Under the pieces are notes generated by a model that did no database searches, had not been told where the DNA came from, and worked only from the letters and a program-made list of their open reading frames with translations. Positions 26,567 to 35,155 of a DNA stretch of 64,000 nt are shown piece after piece. Both the position numbers and the translations under genes were made by a program. This DNA comes from an uncultured Eubacteriales bacterium (lineage in GTDB: Bacteria > Bacillota > Clostridia > Oscillospirales > Acutalibacteraceae), in NCBI GenBank assembly GCA_934476085.1, contig CAKSNE010000002.1:123398-187397 (forward strand). The letters are read 5' to 3'. How positions within the stretch are numbered: position 1 is the first letter of the stretch; each line of letters begins with the position of its first letter.

Positions 26567-27675
26567 TATTTAACCTCCTTTTGTTTCTCACGGAATTTAA
26601 GAGTATAGTTTATAAAGAATTCACTACCGATAATAAAGAATATAATGATACCTGTAATGATTTCTGAGAATGAATCATTAAGATCATAAATTGTTGAAAT
26701 TTCGATAGCACCTTTCTCCAAAAATACAAGCAAGAACGATGTTAAAATCATATAGAATGGATTGAATTTAGCAAGCCATGAAACCATGATTGCAGTAAAT
26801 CCACGACCGGCTGCCGTATCACGAGTGATAGTGTGGTCGGTACCTGAAACAAGTAAGAAACCTGCGATACCGCAAACAGCACCTGATAAGAAAAGCGTTC
26901 TGACAATAACCTTTTTAACATTAATACCGATGTATCTTGCGGTATTTTCACTTTCGCCTACAACAGAAATTTCATATCCTTGTTTGCTGTATTTTAAGTA
27001 TAAATACATACAAATTGTAAGTACTGCAACGATAATGATATTTAAAAGGTAATCATGCTCGCCGATAGCAGGTAACCAACCGGCTTCTGTATCATTATTA
27101 ATAACGCCGATTTGACCTGAACCCTTTGGAACTGACCATTCATAAGTGAAATAAGAAACTAACTGAATAGCTATATAGTTCATCATAAGGGTAAATAAAG
27201 TTTCGTTTGTATTCCATTTTGCTCTGAAAACAGCAGGAATAACTGCCCAAATAGCACCTGCAAGAATACTTGAAACTATCATCATCGGGAATAAAAGAAA
27301 CGAAGGAACGCTGTTACCGAATAAAATCATACAAGCAGCAGTTGCAAGACCGCCGACTAAAACTTGTCCCTCGGCACCGATATTCCAAAATTTCATTTTA
27401 AAAGCAGGAGTTACAGCAAGTGAAACACAAAGCAACATTGCGGTGCTTTGAAGCAAACCCCATATTCTTCTTTCGGTACCGACAGCACCATCAATCATTG
27501 TACCGTAAACGCTTAACGGATTTTCTCCGGTAAGCAAAACAGTAACTATCGCACTGACAATAAGTGCAAAAACAACAGCAATAATTCTTATTGTCCAAGA
27601 TTTCCACATTGGTATAGCAGGACGCTTTGTAATATGGAAAAGCGGTTCTTTATGTTGCTTTTCTACTTTACTCAT
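26566..27675 (-). CDS. Nucleoside-type ABC transporter permease, NupP-like
   Basis: First permease of the importer (369 residues), of the same family as the next gene. The KMKFWNIGAEGQVLVGG motif is the family signature. The ATG at 27675 follows GGAGGT at the right distance; the in-frame GTG at 27684 abuts that site. It overlaps the ATPase gene by 8 bp, indicating coupled translation. Confidence 0.9.
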   Translation of the reverse strand: MSKVEKQHKEPLFHITKRPAIPMWKSWTIRIIAVVFALIVSAIVTVLLTGENPLSVYGTMIDGAVGTERRIWGLLQSTAMLLCVSLAVTPAFKMKFWNIGAEGQVLVGGLATAACMILFGNSVPSFLLFPMMIVSSILAGAIWAVIPAVFRAKWNTNETLFTLMMNYIAIQLVSYFTYEWSVPKGSGQIGVINNDTEAGWLPAIGEHDYLLNIIIVAVLTICMYLYLKYSKQGYEISVVGESENTARYIGINVKKVIVRTLFLSGAVCGIAGFLLVSGTDHTITRDTAAGRGFTAIMVSWLAKFNPFYMILTSFLLVFLEKGAIEISTIYDLNDSFSEIITGIIIFFIIGSEFFINYTLKFREKQKEVK

Positions 27676-29206
27676 TTGCTTCACCTCCGTCAGATTTTGT
27701 CATTAACAGACCGATTTCTTCTTTAGTAGCTTTTCTGCCATCAACTATTCCGGTAACTTTACCTGAGCCGATAACCATAATTCTGTCACAAAGCTCTAAT
27801 AATACATCAAGGTCTTCACCGACAAAAATAACAGCAACGCCGTTTTGTTTTTGTTGGTTTAAAAGGTTATAAATAAGGTATGAAGAGTTAATATCAAGTC
27901 CACGAACAGGATAAGCTGCCATTAAAACAGTAGGAGAAGAAGCAATTTCACGTCCAACCAAAACTTTTTGAACATTACCGCCTGAAAGACGGCGAACAGG
28001 TGTATTGGCATTTGGAGTAACAACTTCAAGATCTTCAATTATTTTTTCAGCTAAACTTCTAGGCTTTTTACGAGATAAAAACATAGATTTACCTTTGCGG
28101 TAGCTACGAAGCATCATATTATCAACGATATCCATATTACCTACAAGGCCCATACCAAGACGGTCTTCAGGAACAAATGACAAACGAACACCGAGTTCAC
28201 GAATTTGCATAGGTGTTTTATCACGAAGATTATCGGTTTCGCCTGTTTTAGGATTGTTGTATAAAATTTCTCCGTCTTCAAGATGTTGCAATCCGGCGAT
28301 CGCCTCTAAAAGCTCACGCTGACCGCTGCCTGCGATACCGGCAATACCTAAAATTTCGCCTGCTTTAGCGGTAAATGAAATGTTATCTAAAAGTTTAATT
28401 CCTTCACGGTTTACACAATTAATATTATTAACAACCAAACGATCAGTAGGATTTTTAGGCTCGCTTCTGTCTATATTAAGGCTGACCTTTTTACCAACCA
28501 TCATTTCAGTAAGCTCTGCTTCATTGGTCTTTGCTGTTTCAACTGTTCCGATATATTCGCCTTTTCTGAGAACGGCTACTTTATCAGAAAGCGACAAAAC
28601 TTCATGTAGTTTATGAGTGATAATAATAATTGATTTGCCGTCATCACGCATTCTGCGAAGAATTGCAAATAAATTTTTTGTTTCTTGCGGAGTAAGAACG
28701 GCGGTAGGCTCGTCCAAAATTAAAATATCAGCTCCACGGTATAAAACTTTTATAATTTCAACGGTTTGTTTTTCTGAAACTGACATTTCATAAACCTTTT
28801 TATTAGGATCAATTTCAAAACCGTATTGTTCGCTGATTTCTTTTATTTTTTTAGCTGAACGCTTAATATTATAGCCCTCATTTTCATTAAGACCAAGAAC
28901 AATGTTCTCAGCGGCAGAAAATACATCAACAAGCTTAAAATGTTGATGGATCATACCGATTTTATAATTAAAAGCGTCTTTTGGCGAACGGATAACAACC
29001 TCTTCACCGTCAATAAAAATTTGACCGTGATCAGGAAAATAAATACCTGAAATCATATTCATAAGAGTTGTTTTACCGCTGCCGTTTTCACCTAAAATTG
29101 ATAATATTTCGCCACGATTAACAGATAAATTTACATCTTTATTTGCAACGATACTACCAAAAGTTTTAGTGATATTTTTAAGTTCAATAGCAACTTTTGA
29201 GCCCAC
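27668..29206 (-). CDS. Nucleoside-type ABC transporter ATP-binding protein, NupO-like
   Basis: A double ABC cassette (512 residues) that powers the importer. The first half has Walker A GENGSGKTT and signature VSEKQTVEI, with Walker B ILILDEPT. The second half has degenerate motifs (GIAGSGQRE, LSGGNVQKVLVGRE), as in sugar and nucleoside ATPases. The start is GTG at 29206, 7 nt after AGGAGG. Confidence 0.93.
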   Translation of the reverse strand: MGSKVAIELKNITKTFGSIVANKDVNLSVNRGEILSILGENGSGKTTLMNMISGIYFPDHGQIFIDGEEVVIRSPKDAFNYKIGMIHQHFKLVDVFSAAENIVLGLNENEGYNIKRSAKKIKEISEQYGFEIDPNKKVYEMSVSEKQTVEIIKVLYRGADILILDEPTAVLTPQETKNLFAILRRMRDDGKSIIIITHKLHEVLSLSDKVAVLRKGEYIGTVETAKTNEAELTEMMVGKKVSLNIDRSEPKNPTDRLVVNNINCVNREGIKLLDNISFTAKAGEILGIAGIAGSGQRELLEAIAGLQHLEDGEILYNNPKTGETDNLRDKTPMQIRELGVRLSFVPEDRLGMGLVGNMDIVDNMMLRSYRKGKSMFLSRKKPRSLAEKIIEDLEVVTPNANTPVRRLSGGNVQKVLVGREIASSPTVLMAAYPVRGLDINSSYLIYNLLNQQKQNGVAVIFVGEDLDVLLELCDRIMVIGSGKVTGIVDGRKATKEEIGLLMTKSDGGEANE

Positions 29207-29296
29207 TTTTTTTCCTCCTGTTTTTAATCTTGAAAAAATGATTAAATCAACAATTTAATCCCTTTTTTAAGACTAAAATAATGTTTTTATAAAACA

Positions 29297-29330
29297 CTTT
29301 AGGCGGGGTATTAAGTGCCCCGCCTTAAAG
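29297..29330 (-). terminator. Mid-operon hairpin, probable partial terminator
   Basis: A GC-rich stem (29297-29308 with 29318-29330; core GGCGGGG/CCCCGCC) lies in the 140-nt gap between the lipoprotein gene and the ATPase gene. A modest T-rich stretch follows on the minus strand. It could let the binding protein be made in excess of the membrane parts. Confidence 0.7.
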
Positions 29331-29346
29331 TTATTTTATAGATAAA

Positions 29347-30555
29347 TTAGAACTTTTCGTTCAAAAGTTTAATGCCGTCGATTTTAAGATCAAAGTAAGG
29401 AGCTGAACGGAAAGTAGATTCTGCGAAGTAACCATCTTTGATTACAACAGTATCAGGTGTGTATTTTTCATCTGTATCAACATCAGCTTTGTGGTCGTCA
29501 GCAACTTTTTTGCCATCAACTGTGAATGTGCTTAAATCAAATACATGAAGTGTACCTGCTTTAAATTCTTCTTCAGCTTTTTCGATAGCTTCTTTAGTGC
29601 CTTTAGCAGCAACTTTTTCGTTGATGTCTGTTAATTCAACTGAACCTTCTGAAATACCTTTGCACCAGTCAGTATCAATTTCTTTACCGTCTTTAACGCA
29701 TTTAATCATATACTCGAAGTATGGTTCCCAGTTAATTCTTGAAGAAACGATAAATGTGTTAGGGCAAGCTGAGATTGTGCTGCCGTTGTAAGAAATGTTT
29801 GGAACACCGGCTGTTTCACAAGCTGTAGGAGCACCCATTGAGTCAGCGTGCTGGCTGATAAGTTTACATTTGTTGCTGATGAGTTTGTTAGCAGCTTCTT
29901 TTTCAGCTGTTTCATCATACCAGCTACCTGTAAATTGAACTTCCATTGTAGCAGTAGGGCAAACGCTTCTTGCGCCAAGGAAGAATGAAGTGTAACCTGA
30001 AATAACTTCTGCGTAAGTATAAGCACCTACATAACCGATTTTAGCTTCGTCTTTAGTAAACTCGCCTTTATCAATCATTTCGTTAAGTTTCATACCGGCA
30101 GCGATACCTGCAAGGTATCTACCTTCGTAGATTGAAGCAAAAGCATTGTGGAAGTTTTTAAGACCGGCTGTGTGAGCAGTTGTACCTGTTGCGTGGCAGA
30201 ACTGAACATCAGTATATTTTTTAGCAGCTTGTGCAATATACTGTTCATGACCGAAACTATCAGCGAAAATTACATCGCAACCACGGTCAGCAAGGTCAGC
30301 AGCAGCTTCATAACATTCATTGCTTTCAGGAATGTTTGTTTTAGCAACATACTCTACGCCCATTTTTTCGCAAGCAGCTTTAGCGCCTGTGATAAAGTTT
30401 TTGTCATAAGTTGAGTTTTCATCGTGAAGATAAATAAAACCAACTTTTAACTTTTTAGCGTCGTTTGAGTCGTCTTTTTTTGATTCTTTAGTTCCGCAAG
30501 CGATAAGGCTGGTAGCCATAACGAGAGCGAGAACAACGGCAAATAACTTTTTCAT
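29347..30555 (-). CDS. BMP family substrate-binding lipoprotein
   Basis: Solute-binding lipoprotein (402 residues) of the PnrA/BMP family, which binds nucleosides in characterised members. The lipobox is LIAC with the lipidated Cys20 after a short signal, followed by a KKDDSN linker. Substrate-binding motifs include FADSFGHEQY. ATG 30555 is preceded by GGGAGG; the ATG at 30573 is not. Substrate identity is inferred from the family. Confidence 0.93.
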   Translation of the reverse strand: MKKLFAVVLALVMATSLIACGTKESKKDDSNDAKKLKVGFIYLHDENSTYDKNFITGAKAACEKMGVEYVAKTNIPESNECYEAAADLADRGCDVIFADSFGHEQYIAQAAKKYTDVQFCHATGTTAHTAGLKNFHNAFASIYEGRYLAGIAAGMKLNEMIDKGEFTKDEAKIGYVGAYTYAEVISGYTSFFLGARSVCPTATMEVQFTGSWYDETAEKEAANKLISNKCKLISQHADSMGAPTACETAGVPNISYNGSTISACPNTFIVSSRINWEPYFEYMIKCVKDGKEIDTDWCKGISEGSVELTDINEKVAAKGTKEAIEKAEEEFKAGTLHVFDLSTFTVDGKKVADDHKADVDTDEKYTPDTVVIKDGYFAESTFRSAPYFDLKIDGIKLLNEKF

Positions 30556-30619
30556 TTTTGAATGTCCTCCCATGATGGAAAATTAAATTTTGTATAAGAT
30601 TTTTATACCTTACCTATAT

Positions 30620-30648
30620 ATTATAAAAACTTAAGCGAAATAAGTCAA
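30620..30648 (-). promoter_or_regulatory. Promoter of the BMP/ABC operon
   Basis: On the minus strand TTGACT (30643-30648), 17 bp, TATAAT (30620-30625). No riboswitch-like leader is visible. Confidence 0.85.
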
Positions 30649-30838
30649 TAAATGAAACTGTAAAATTATAAACAACAATTTAGTAATAATTTGTTCATAA
30701 TTAACAAGTGTATAAAAATGGCGTGGATTTTAAAGAAAAAATCACCTGTGTTTAGGGCAGAAATTATAGGTTTTAATGAAAAACAGTATAATATGTTGAA
30801 TTGTTATTTTGTATATACTGTATAATTTTCATAAAAAA
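30649..30838. other. AT-rich intergenic stretch, no gene seen
   Basis: The gap between the BMP operon promoter and the rpmB terminator has scattered TATAAT-like words but no well-spaced promoter and no reading frame with a ribosome site. Confidence 0.6.
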
Positions 30839-30868
30839 TAAAAAACCGCCTGAAACAGACGGTTTTTT
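30839..30868 (-). terminator. Terminator of rpmB
   Basis: Stem AAAACCG-CTG with CAG-CGGTTTT has one mismatch, and the flanking A and T runs let it act on either strand. It lies 47 bp after the rpmB stop. Confidence 0.75.
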
Positions 30869-30914
30869 AAAATCAATAATTTAAAAATTATCAAAACGAC
30901 AAAGCTCTTTTAAA

Positions 30915-31103
30915 TTAAACAGCTCTGTCAACCTTTCCCGAACGCAAGCAACGGGTGCAGGCGTATACTCTCTTAGGAGTACCATTTACAACAGCCTTTA
31001 CTCTTTTAACATTCGGTTTCCAAGTTCTGTTAGATCTTCTGTGTGAGTGGGAAACCTTAATACCGAAGGTTACCGACTTTCCGCAGTAATCGCATTTTGC
31101 CAT
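30915..31103 (-). CDS. rpmB: 50S ribosomal protein L28, zinc-binding form
   Basis: A large-subunit protein of 62 residues. CDYCGK (residues 4-7) and CTRCLRSG near the end form the four-cysteine zinc site of the C+ type, and FGIKVSHSHRRSNRTWKPN is the core motif. A zinc-free paralogue, if any, lies outside the window. GGAGG precedes the start. Confidence 0.97.
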   Translation of the reverse strand: MAKCDYCGKSVTFGIKVSHSHRRSNRTWKPNVKRVKAVVNGTPKRVYACTRCLRSGKVDRAV

Positions 31104-31147
31104 GACTGCACCTCCTTAAAATATTTCAATAAGATATAGCAACAACC

Positions 31148-31176
31148 ATTTTAGCAGAAAAAACTATAAAAATCAA
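31148..31176 (-). promoter_or_regulatory. Promoter of rpmB
   Basis: On the minus strand TTGATT (31171-31176), 17 bp, TAAAAT (31148-31153), with an extended TG just before the -10 box. Confidence 0.7.
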
Positions 31177-31198
31177 GTCTTTTTTCAAAAAAAATTGA

Positions 31199-31223
31199 TT
31201 TTACGCAAAAAAAGTGCGTAAAA
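31199..31223. repeat. Perfect inverted repeat upstream of rpoB -35
   Basis: TTTTACGCA (31199-31207) and TGCGTAAAA (31215-31223) are separated by 7 bp. The repeat ends 4 bp before the rpoB -35 box, in the divergent gap with rpmB. It could be an operator. Confidence 0.6.
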
Positions 31224-31227
31224 CCAC

Positions 31228-31256
31228 TTGACATTCTACTTAAATTATTATATAAT
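31228..31256 (+). promoter_or_regulatory. Consensus promoter of rpoBC
   Basis: TTGACA (31228-31233), exactly 17 bp, TATAAT (31251-31256). The leader to the rpoB ATG is about 145 nt and holds no gene; the palindrome GTCTATAGAC (31379-31388) lies just before the ribosome site. Confidence 0.92.
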
Positions 31257-31410
31257 TGTAAACTGCACATAATGGGTAAATTGTCCTATTGCGCTTAATT
31301 GTTATATGTATTATAGCAGAGTTTTTTCAAAAAATCAAGTGTAATATTTGAACATTTACCAGATTTGAGATTTTTGCAGTCTATAGACAATAAAAGGAGT
31401 GAAAAAGCCT

Positions 31411-34400
31411 ATGGTTAATGTGAAACCGGTAAAGCTTGGTAAAAACACGAGAATGAGTTTTCAGAAGATTAATGAAGTTCTGGAAATGCCTAATTTGATT
31501 GAAATTCAGAAAAACTCATATCAATGGTTTTTGGATGAAGGTTTAAAGGAAGTATTTAGAGATGTTGCTTCTATTACCGATCATAACGATAATCTGGTTT
31601 TAAGTTTCACAGGCTATCGTATTGATGATGAGCCTAAATACAGTATCGCTGAGTGTAAAGAAAGAGATACAACTTACGCAGCTCCACTTCGCGTAAACGC
31701 TCAACTTCTTAATAAGGAGACAGGCGAAATCAAAGAGAGCGAAATCTATATGGGCGATTTTCCGCTTATGACAGATGCCGGTACATTTATTATAAATGGT
31801 GCTGAGCGTGTTATCGTTTCTCAGTTGGTTCGTTCACCGGGTGTTTACTTCTCTTTAGAAGTTGATAAAACAGGTAAAGAACTCTTTAATTCTACAATTA
31901 TTCCAAACCGTGGCGCTTGGATTGAATACGAAACCGATCATAATGATATTATGTATGTTCGTATTGATAAAAACAGAAAGTTGCCTATGACAACTTTTGC
32001 AAGAAGTTTGGGTCTTGCTTCAAATGTTGAAATTCTTGATGTACTCGGTGAGTCTGACAGACTTTTCTCAACACTTGAAAAAGATACTACTGATAATGTT
32101 GAAGATGCTCTTTTGGAAGTTTACAAAAAACTTCGTCCGGGCGAACCGTTTACAGTTGACGGTGCTCAGACTCATCTTCATAATTTGCTTTTTGATCCAA
32201 GAAGATACGATTTATCCCGAGTAGGCAGACATAAATATAATAAGAAATTAGCCATTGCTCATCGTCTTATCGGCAGAAAACTTTCTCGTCCTGTTTGCGA
32301 TCCTGCTTCAGGTGAAATTGTTGCAGAGCCTGATGAAATTTTAACTCGTGAAAAAGCTGAATACATTGAAAAAATCGGTGTTAAAGAAGCTTTTGTTACA
32401 GTTGAATATGAAGGCGAAACTGTTGAAAGAAAAATTCTTTCAAACGGTATGGTTGACGCTAAAGACTTTGTTGATTTTGATGTTACCGAGTGTGGCATTA
32501 ATGAAAAAGTTTGCTACAATGTTTTGATGGAAATCCTTGAAGAAAACAAAACAGAAGACGATATCAAAGAAGCTTTTGAAACTCGTCATGCAGAGCTTAT
32601 TCCTAATAATGTTACTTTAGATGATATTTTTGCTTCTATGAACTATATTTGCGGTTTACCTGCAGGTATCGGTGTTGTTGATGATATCGACCACTTAGGC
32701 AACCGTAGAATTCGTTCGGTAGGCGAGCTTTTACAAAACCAGTTTAGAATCGGTTTTGCAAGAATGGAAAGAGTTATTCGTGAAAAAATGGCTCTTCAAA
32801 CTCAAGAGTCTGAACAAATTGTTCCGCAAACTCTTATTAATATTCGTCCGGTTGTTGCCGCTATCCGTGAATTCTTTGGTTCTTCACCATTGTCACAGTT
32901 CATGGATCAGATCAACCCACTTGCAGAACTTACTCATAAAAGAAGACTTTCAGCTCTCGGTCCCGGCGGTTTGTCAAGAGATCGTGCCGGATTCGAGGTT
33001 CGTGACGTTCACTACACCCACTATGGCAGAATGTGTTCTATCGAGACTCCTGAAGGTCCTAACATCGGTCTTATCTCTCACCTTGCTACTTTTGCTAAAA
33101 TCAATGAATATGGTTTTATCGAAGCTCCTTATCGTAAGGTTGATAAAGAAACAGGCATTGTAACCGACGAAGTTGTTTACATGGCTGCCGATGAAGAAGA
33201 CGAATTTATCATTGCTCAGGCGAATGAACCGCTTGACGAAGACGGAAGATTTAAAAGAAGAATTATCAACTGCCGTCACAGAGATGAATTTTTGGAAATT
33301 GAGAATACATTCGCTGATTATATGGATGTTTCTCCTAGAATGATCGTATCAGTTGCTACTGCTATGATTCCGTTCCTTGAAAATGATGACGCAAACCGTG
33401 CGCTCATGGGTTCAAACATGCAACGTCAGGCTGTGCCGCTTCTTACTACCGAGTCACCTATCGTAGGTACAGGTATGGAATATAAAGCTGCTGTTGACTC
33501 AGGTGTTACTGTTATTTGTCGTCGTTCAGGTACTGTTACAAAGGTTTCAGCAGGTCATGTTGAAGTTGTTGCAGACGAAGACGGAACTACAGATAATTAT
33601 GAGCTTATTCGCTTTACTCGTTCTAACCAAGGTTCTTGTGTAAACCAAAAACCTATTGTTGAAGAAGGCGAGCATATCGAAAAAGGCGAAGTTTTAGCAG
33701 ACGGTCCTGCTACTCAAAACGGTGAAATCGCTCTCGGTAAGAATATGCTTATCGGCTTTATGACCTGGGAAGGTTATAACTACGAGGATGCTGTTTTGCT
33801 TAACGAAAGATTAGTTAAAGAAGATGTATTTACATCTATTCATATTGAAGAATACGAAACAGAAGCCAGAGATACTAAACTCGGACCTGAAGAAATCACT
33901 CGTGATATTCCAAACGTCGGCGAAGACGCTTTGAAAGATCTTGATGAGCGTGGTATTATCCGTGTTGGTGCTGAAGTTCGTTCAGGCGATATTCTTGTCG
34001 GTAAGGTTACTCCAAAAGGTGAAACAGAGCTTACTGCTGAAGAAAGATTGCTTCGTGCTATCTTCGGTGAAAAGGCCAGAGAAGTTCGTGATACTTCACT
34101 TCGTGTTCCTCACGGTGAATACGGCACAATCGTTGATGTAAAAGTATTCACAAGAGAAAATTCAAGCGAGCTTAACCCTGGTATTAATATGGTTGTTCGT
34201 TGCTATATCGCTCAAAAGAGAAAAATCTCTGTCGGCGATAAAATGGCAGGTCGTCATGGTAACAAGGGTGTCGTTTCTCGTATCTTACCACAGGAAGATA
34301 TGCCATTCTTACCTGATGGTACTCCGCTTGATATCGTTCTTAACCCACTCGGCGTACCTTCTCGTATGAACATCGGTCAGGTACTTGAAGTTCATCTCGG

Positions 34401-35154
34401 TTATGCTGCTAAAGCACTTGGCTGGAAGGTTTGCACAAGAGTATTTGACGGTGCTCACGAGTCTGATATTCGTGAATGCTTGAAAATGGCAGGTTATGCT
34501 GAAGACGGTAAAACCCAACTTTACGACGGTAGAACAGGTTTACCTTTCGACAACAGAGTAACAGTTGGTTATATGTATTATCTTAAACTCCATCACCTTG
34601 TTGACGATAAGATTCACGCTCGTTCAACAGGTCCTTACTCACTCGTTACACAACAGCCTCTCGGTGGTAAAGCACAGTTTGGCGGTCAGCGTTTCGGTGA
34701 AATGGAGGTTTGGGCTCTCGAAGCTTACGGTGCCGCTTATACACTTCAAGAGATTTTGACAGTAAAATCTGACGATGTTGTAGGCCGTGTTAAAACTTAT
34801 GAGTCTATTGTTAAAGGTAATAACATTCCTAAACCTGGCATTCCTGAGTCATTCAAGGTACTTATCAAAGAGCTTCAGTCTTTAGCACTTGATATTAAAG
34901 TTCTTGATAAAGATAATAATGAGATTGATATTAAACAATCTTTTGAAGACGATGATGATATGATCATTGCACCTAAGAATGAACAGCCTGCTGAGGAAGA
35001 TCCAAATGCAGTAATGGTTGCTGATGATTTAAGCGGTTTTGGTCTTGAAGACGAAAACGGCGACGCAATCGAAGAAGATATGTTTGATGATGCTTCAGAT
35101 TTTGAAGATGATGAAGTTTTCACAGACGAAGTAAATGATACAGAAGGAGAATAA
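31411..35154 (+). CDS. rpoB: DNA-directed RNA polymerase subunit beta
   Basis: Catalytic beta subunit (1247 residues). ATG 31411 follows AAAGGAG (31393-31399) by 11 nt; the upstream GTG overlaps that site. The rifampicin pocket reads GSSPLSQFMDQINPL then THKRRLSALGPGGLSRDR, with the key Asp, His and Ser positions wild-type. The GDKMAGRHGNKGV motif of the active centre is present. Beyond the conserved end (KVLDKDNNEIDI) an acidic tail of about 73 residues runs to the stop. It is coupled to rpoC: the rpoC ribosome site lies in its last codons. Confidence 0.98.
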   Translation: MVNVKPVKLGKNTRMSFQKINEVLEMPNLIEIQKNSYQWFLDEGLKEVFRDVASITDHNDNLVLSFTGYRIDDEPKYSIAECKERDTTYAAPLRVNAQLLNKETGEIKESEIYMGDFPLMTDAGTFIINGAERVIVSQLVRSPGVYFSLEVDKTGKELFNSTIIPNRGAWIEYETDHNDIMYVRIDKNRKLPMTTFARSLGLASNVEILDVLGESDRLFSTLEKDTTDNVEDALLEVYKKLRPGEPFTVDGAQTHLHNLLFDPRRYDLSRVGRHKYNKKLAIAHRLIGRKLSRPVCDPASGEIVAEPDEILTREKAEYIEKIGVKEAFVTVEYEGETVERKILSNGMVDAKDFVDFDVTECGINEKVCYNVLMEILEENKTEDDIKEAFETRHAELIPNNVTLDDIFASMNYICGLPAGIGVVDDIDHLGNRRIRSVGELLQNQFRIGFARMERVIREKMALQTQESEQIVPQTLINIRPVVAAIREFFGSSPLSQFMDQINPLAELTHKRRLSALGPGGLSRDRAGFEVRDVHYTHYGRMCSIETPEGPNIGLISHLATFAKINEYGFIEAPYRKVDKETGIVTDEVVYMAADEEDEFIIAQANEPLDEDGRFKRRIINCRHRDEFLEIENTFADYMDVSPRMIVSVATAMIPFLENDDANRALMGSNMQRQAVPLLTTESPIVGTGMEYKAAVDSGVTVICRRSGTVTKVSAGHVEVVADEDGTTDNYELIRFTRSNQGSCVNQKPIVEEGEHIEKGEVLADGPATQNGEIALGKNMLIGFMTWEGYNYEDAVLLNERLVKEDVFTSIHIEEYETEARDTKLGPEEITRDIPNVGEDALKDLDERGIIRVGAEVRSGDILVGKVTPKGETELTAEERLLRAIFGEKAREVRDTSLRVPHGEYGTIVDVKVFTRENSSELNPGINMVVRCYIAQKRKISVGDKMAGRHGNKGVVSRILPQEDMPFLPDGTPLDIVLNPLGVPSRMNIGQVLEVHLGYAAKALGWKVCTRVFDGAHESDIRECLKMAGYAEDGKTQLYDGRTGLPFDNRVTVGYMYYLKLHHLVDDKIHARSTGPYSLVTQQPLGGKAQFGGQRFGEMEVWALEAYGAAYTLQEILTVKSDDVVGRVKTYESIVKGNNIPKPGIPESFKVLIKELQSLALDIKVLDKDNNEIDIKQSFEDDDDMIIAPKNEQPAEEDPNAVMVADDLSGFGLEDENGDAIEEDMFDDASDFEDDEVFTDEVNDTEGE

Positions 35155-35155
35155 T

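Noticed and set aside
30781..30838. Plus-strand promoter with TATAAT at 30821
   Set aside because: Spacers are 14 or 19 bp with weak -35 boxes, and a terminator lies directly downstream.
32870..32985. Rifampicin-resistance changes in RpoB
   Set aside because: The Pro and Ile in SSPLSQFMDQINPL are at positions that vary among Firmicutes; the main resistance positions are wild-type.
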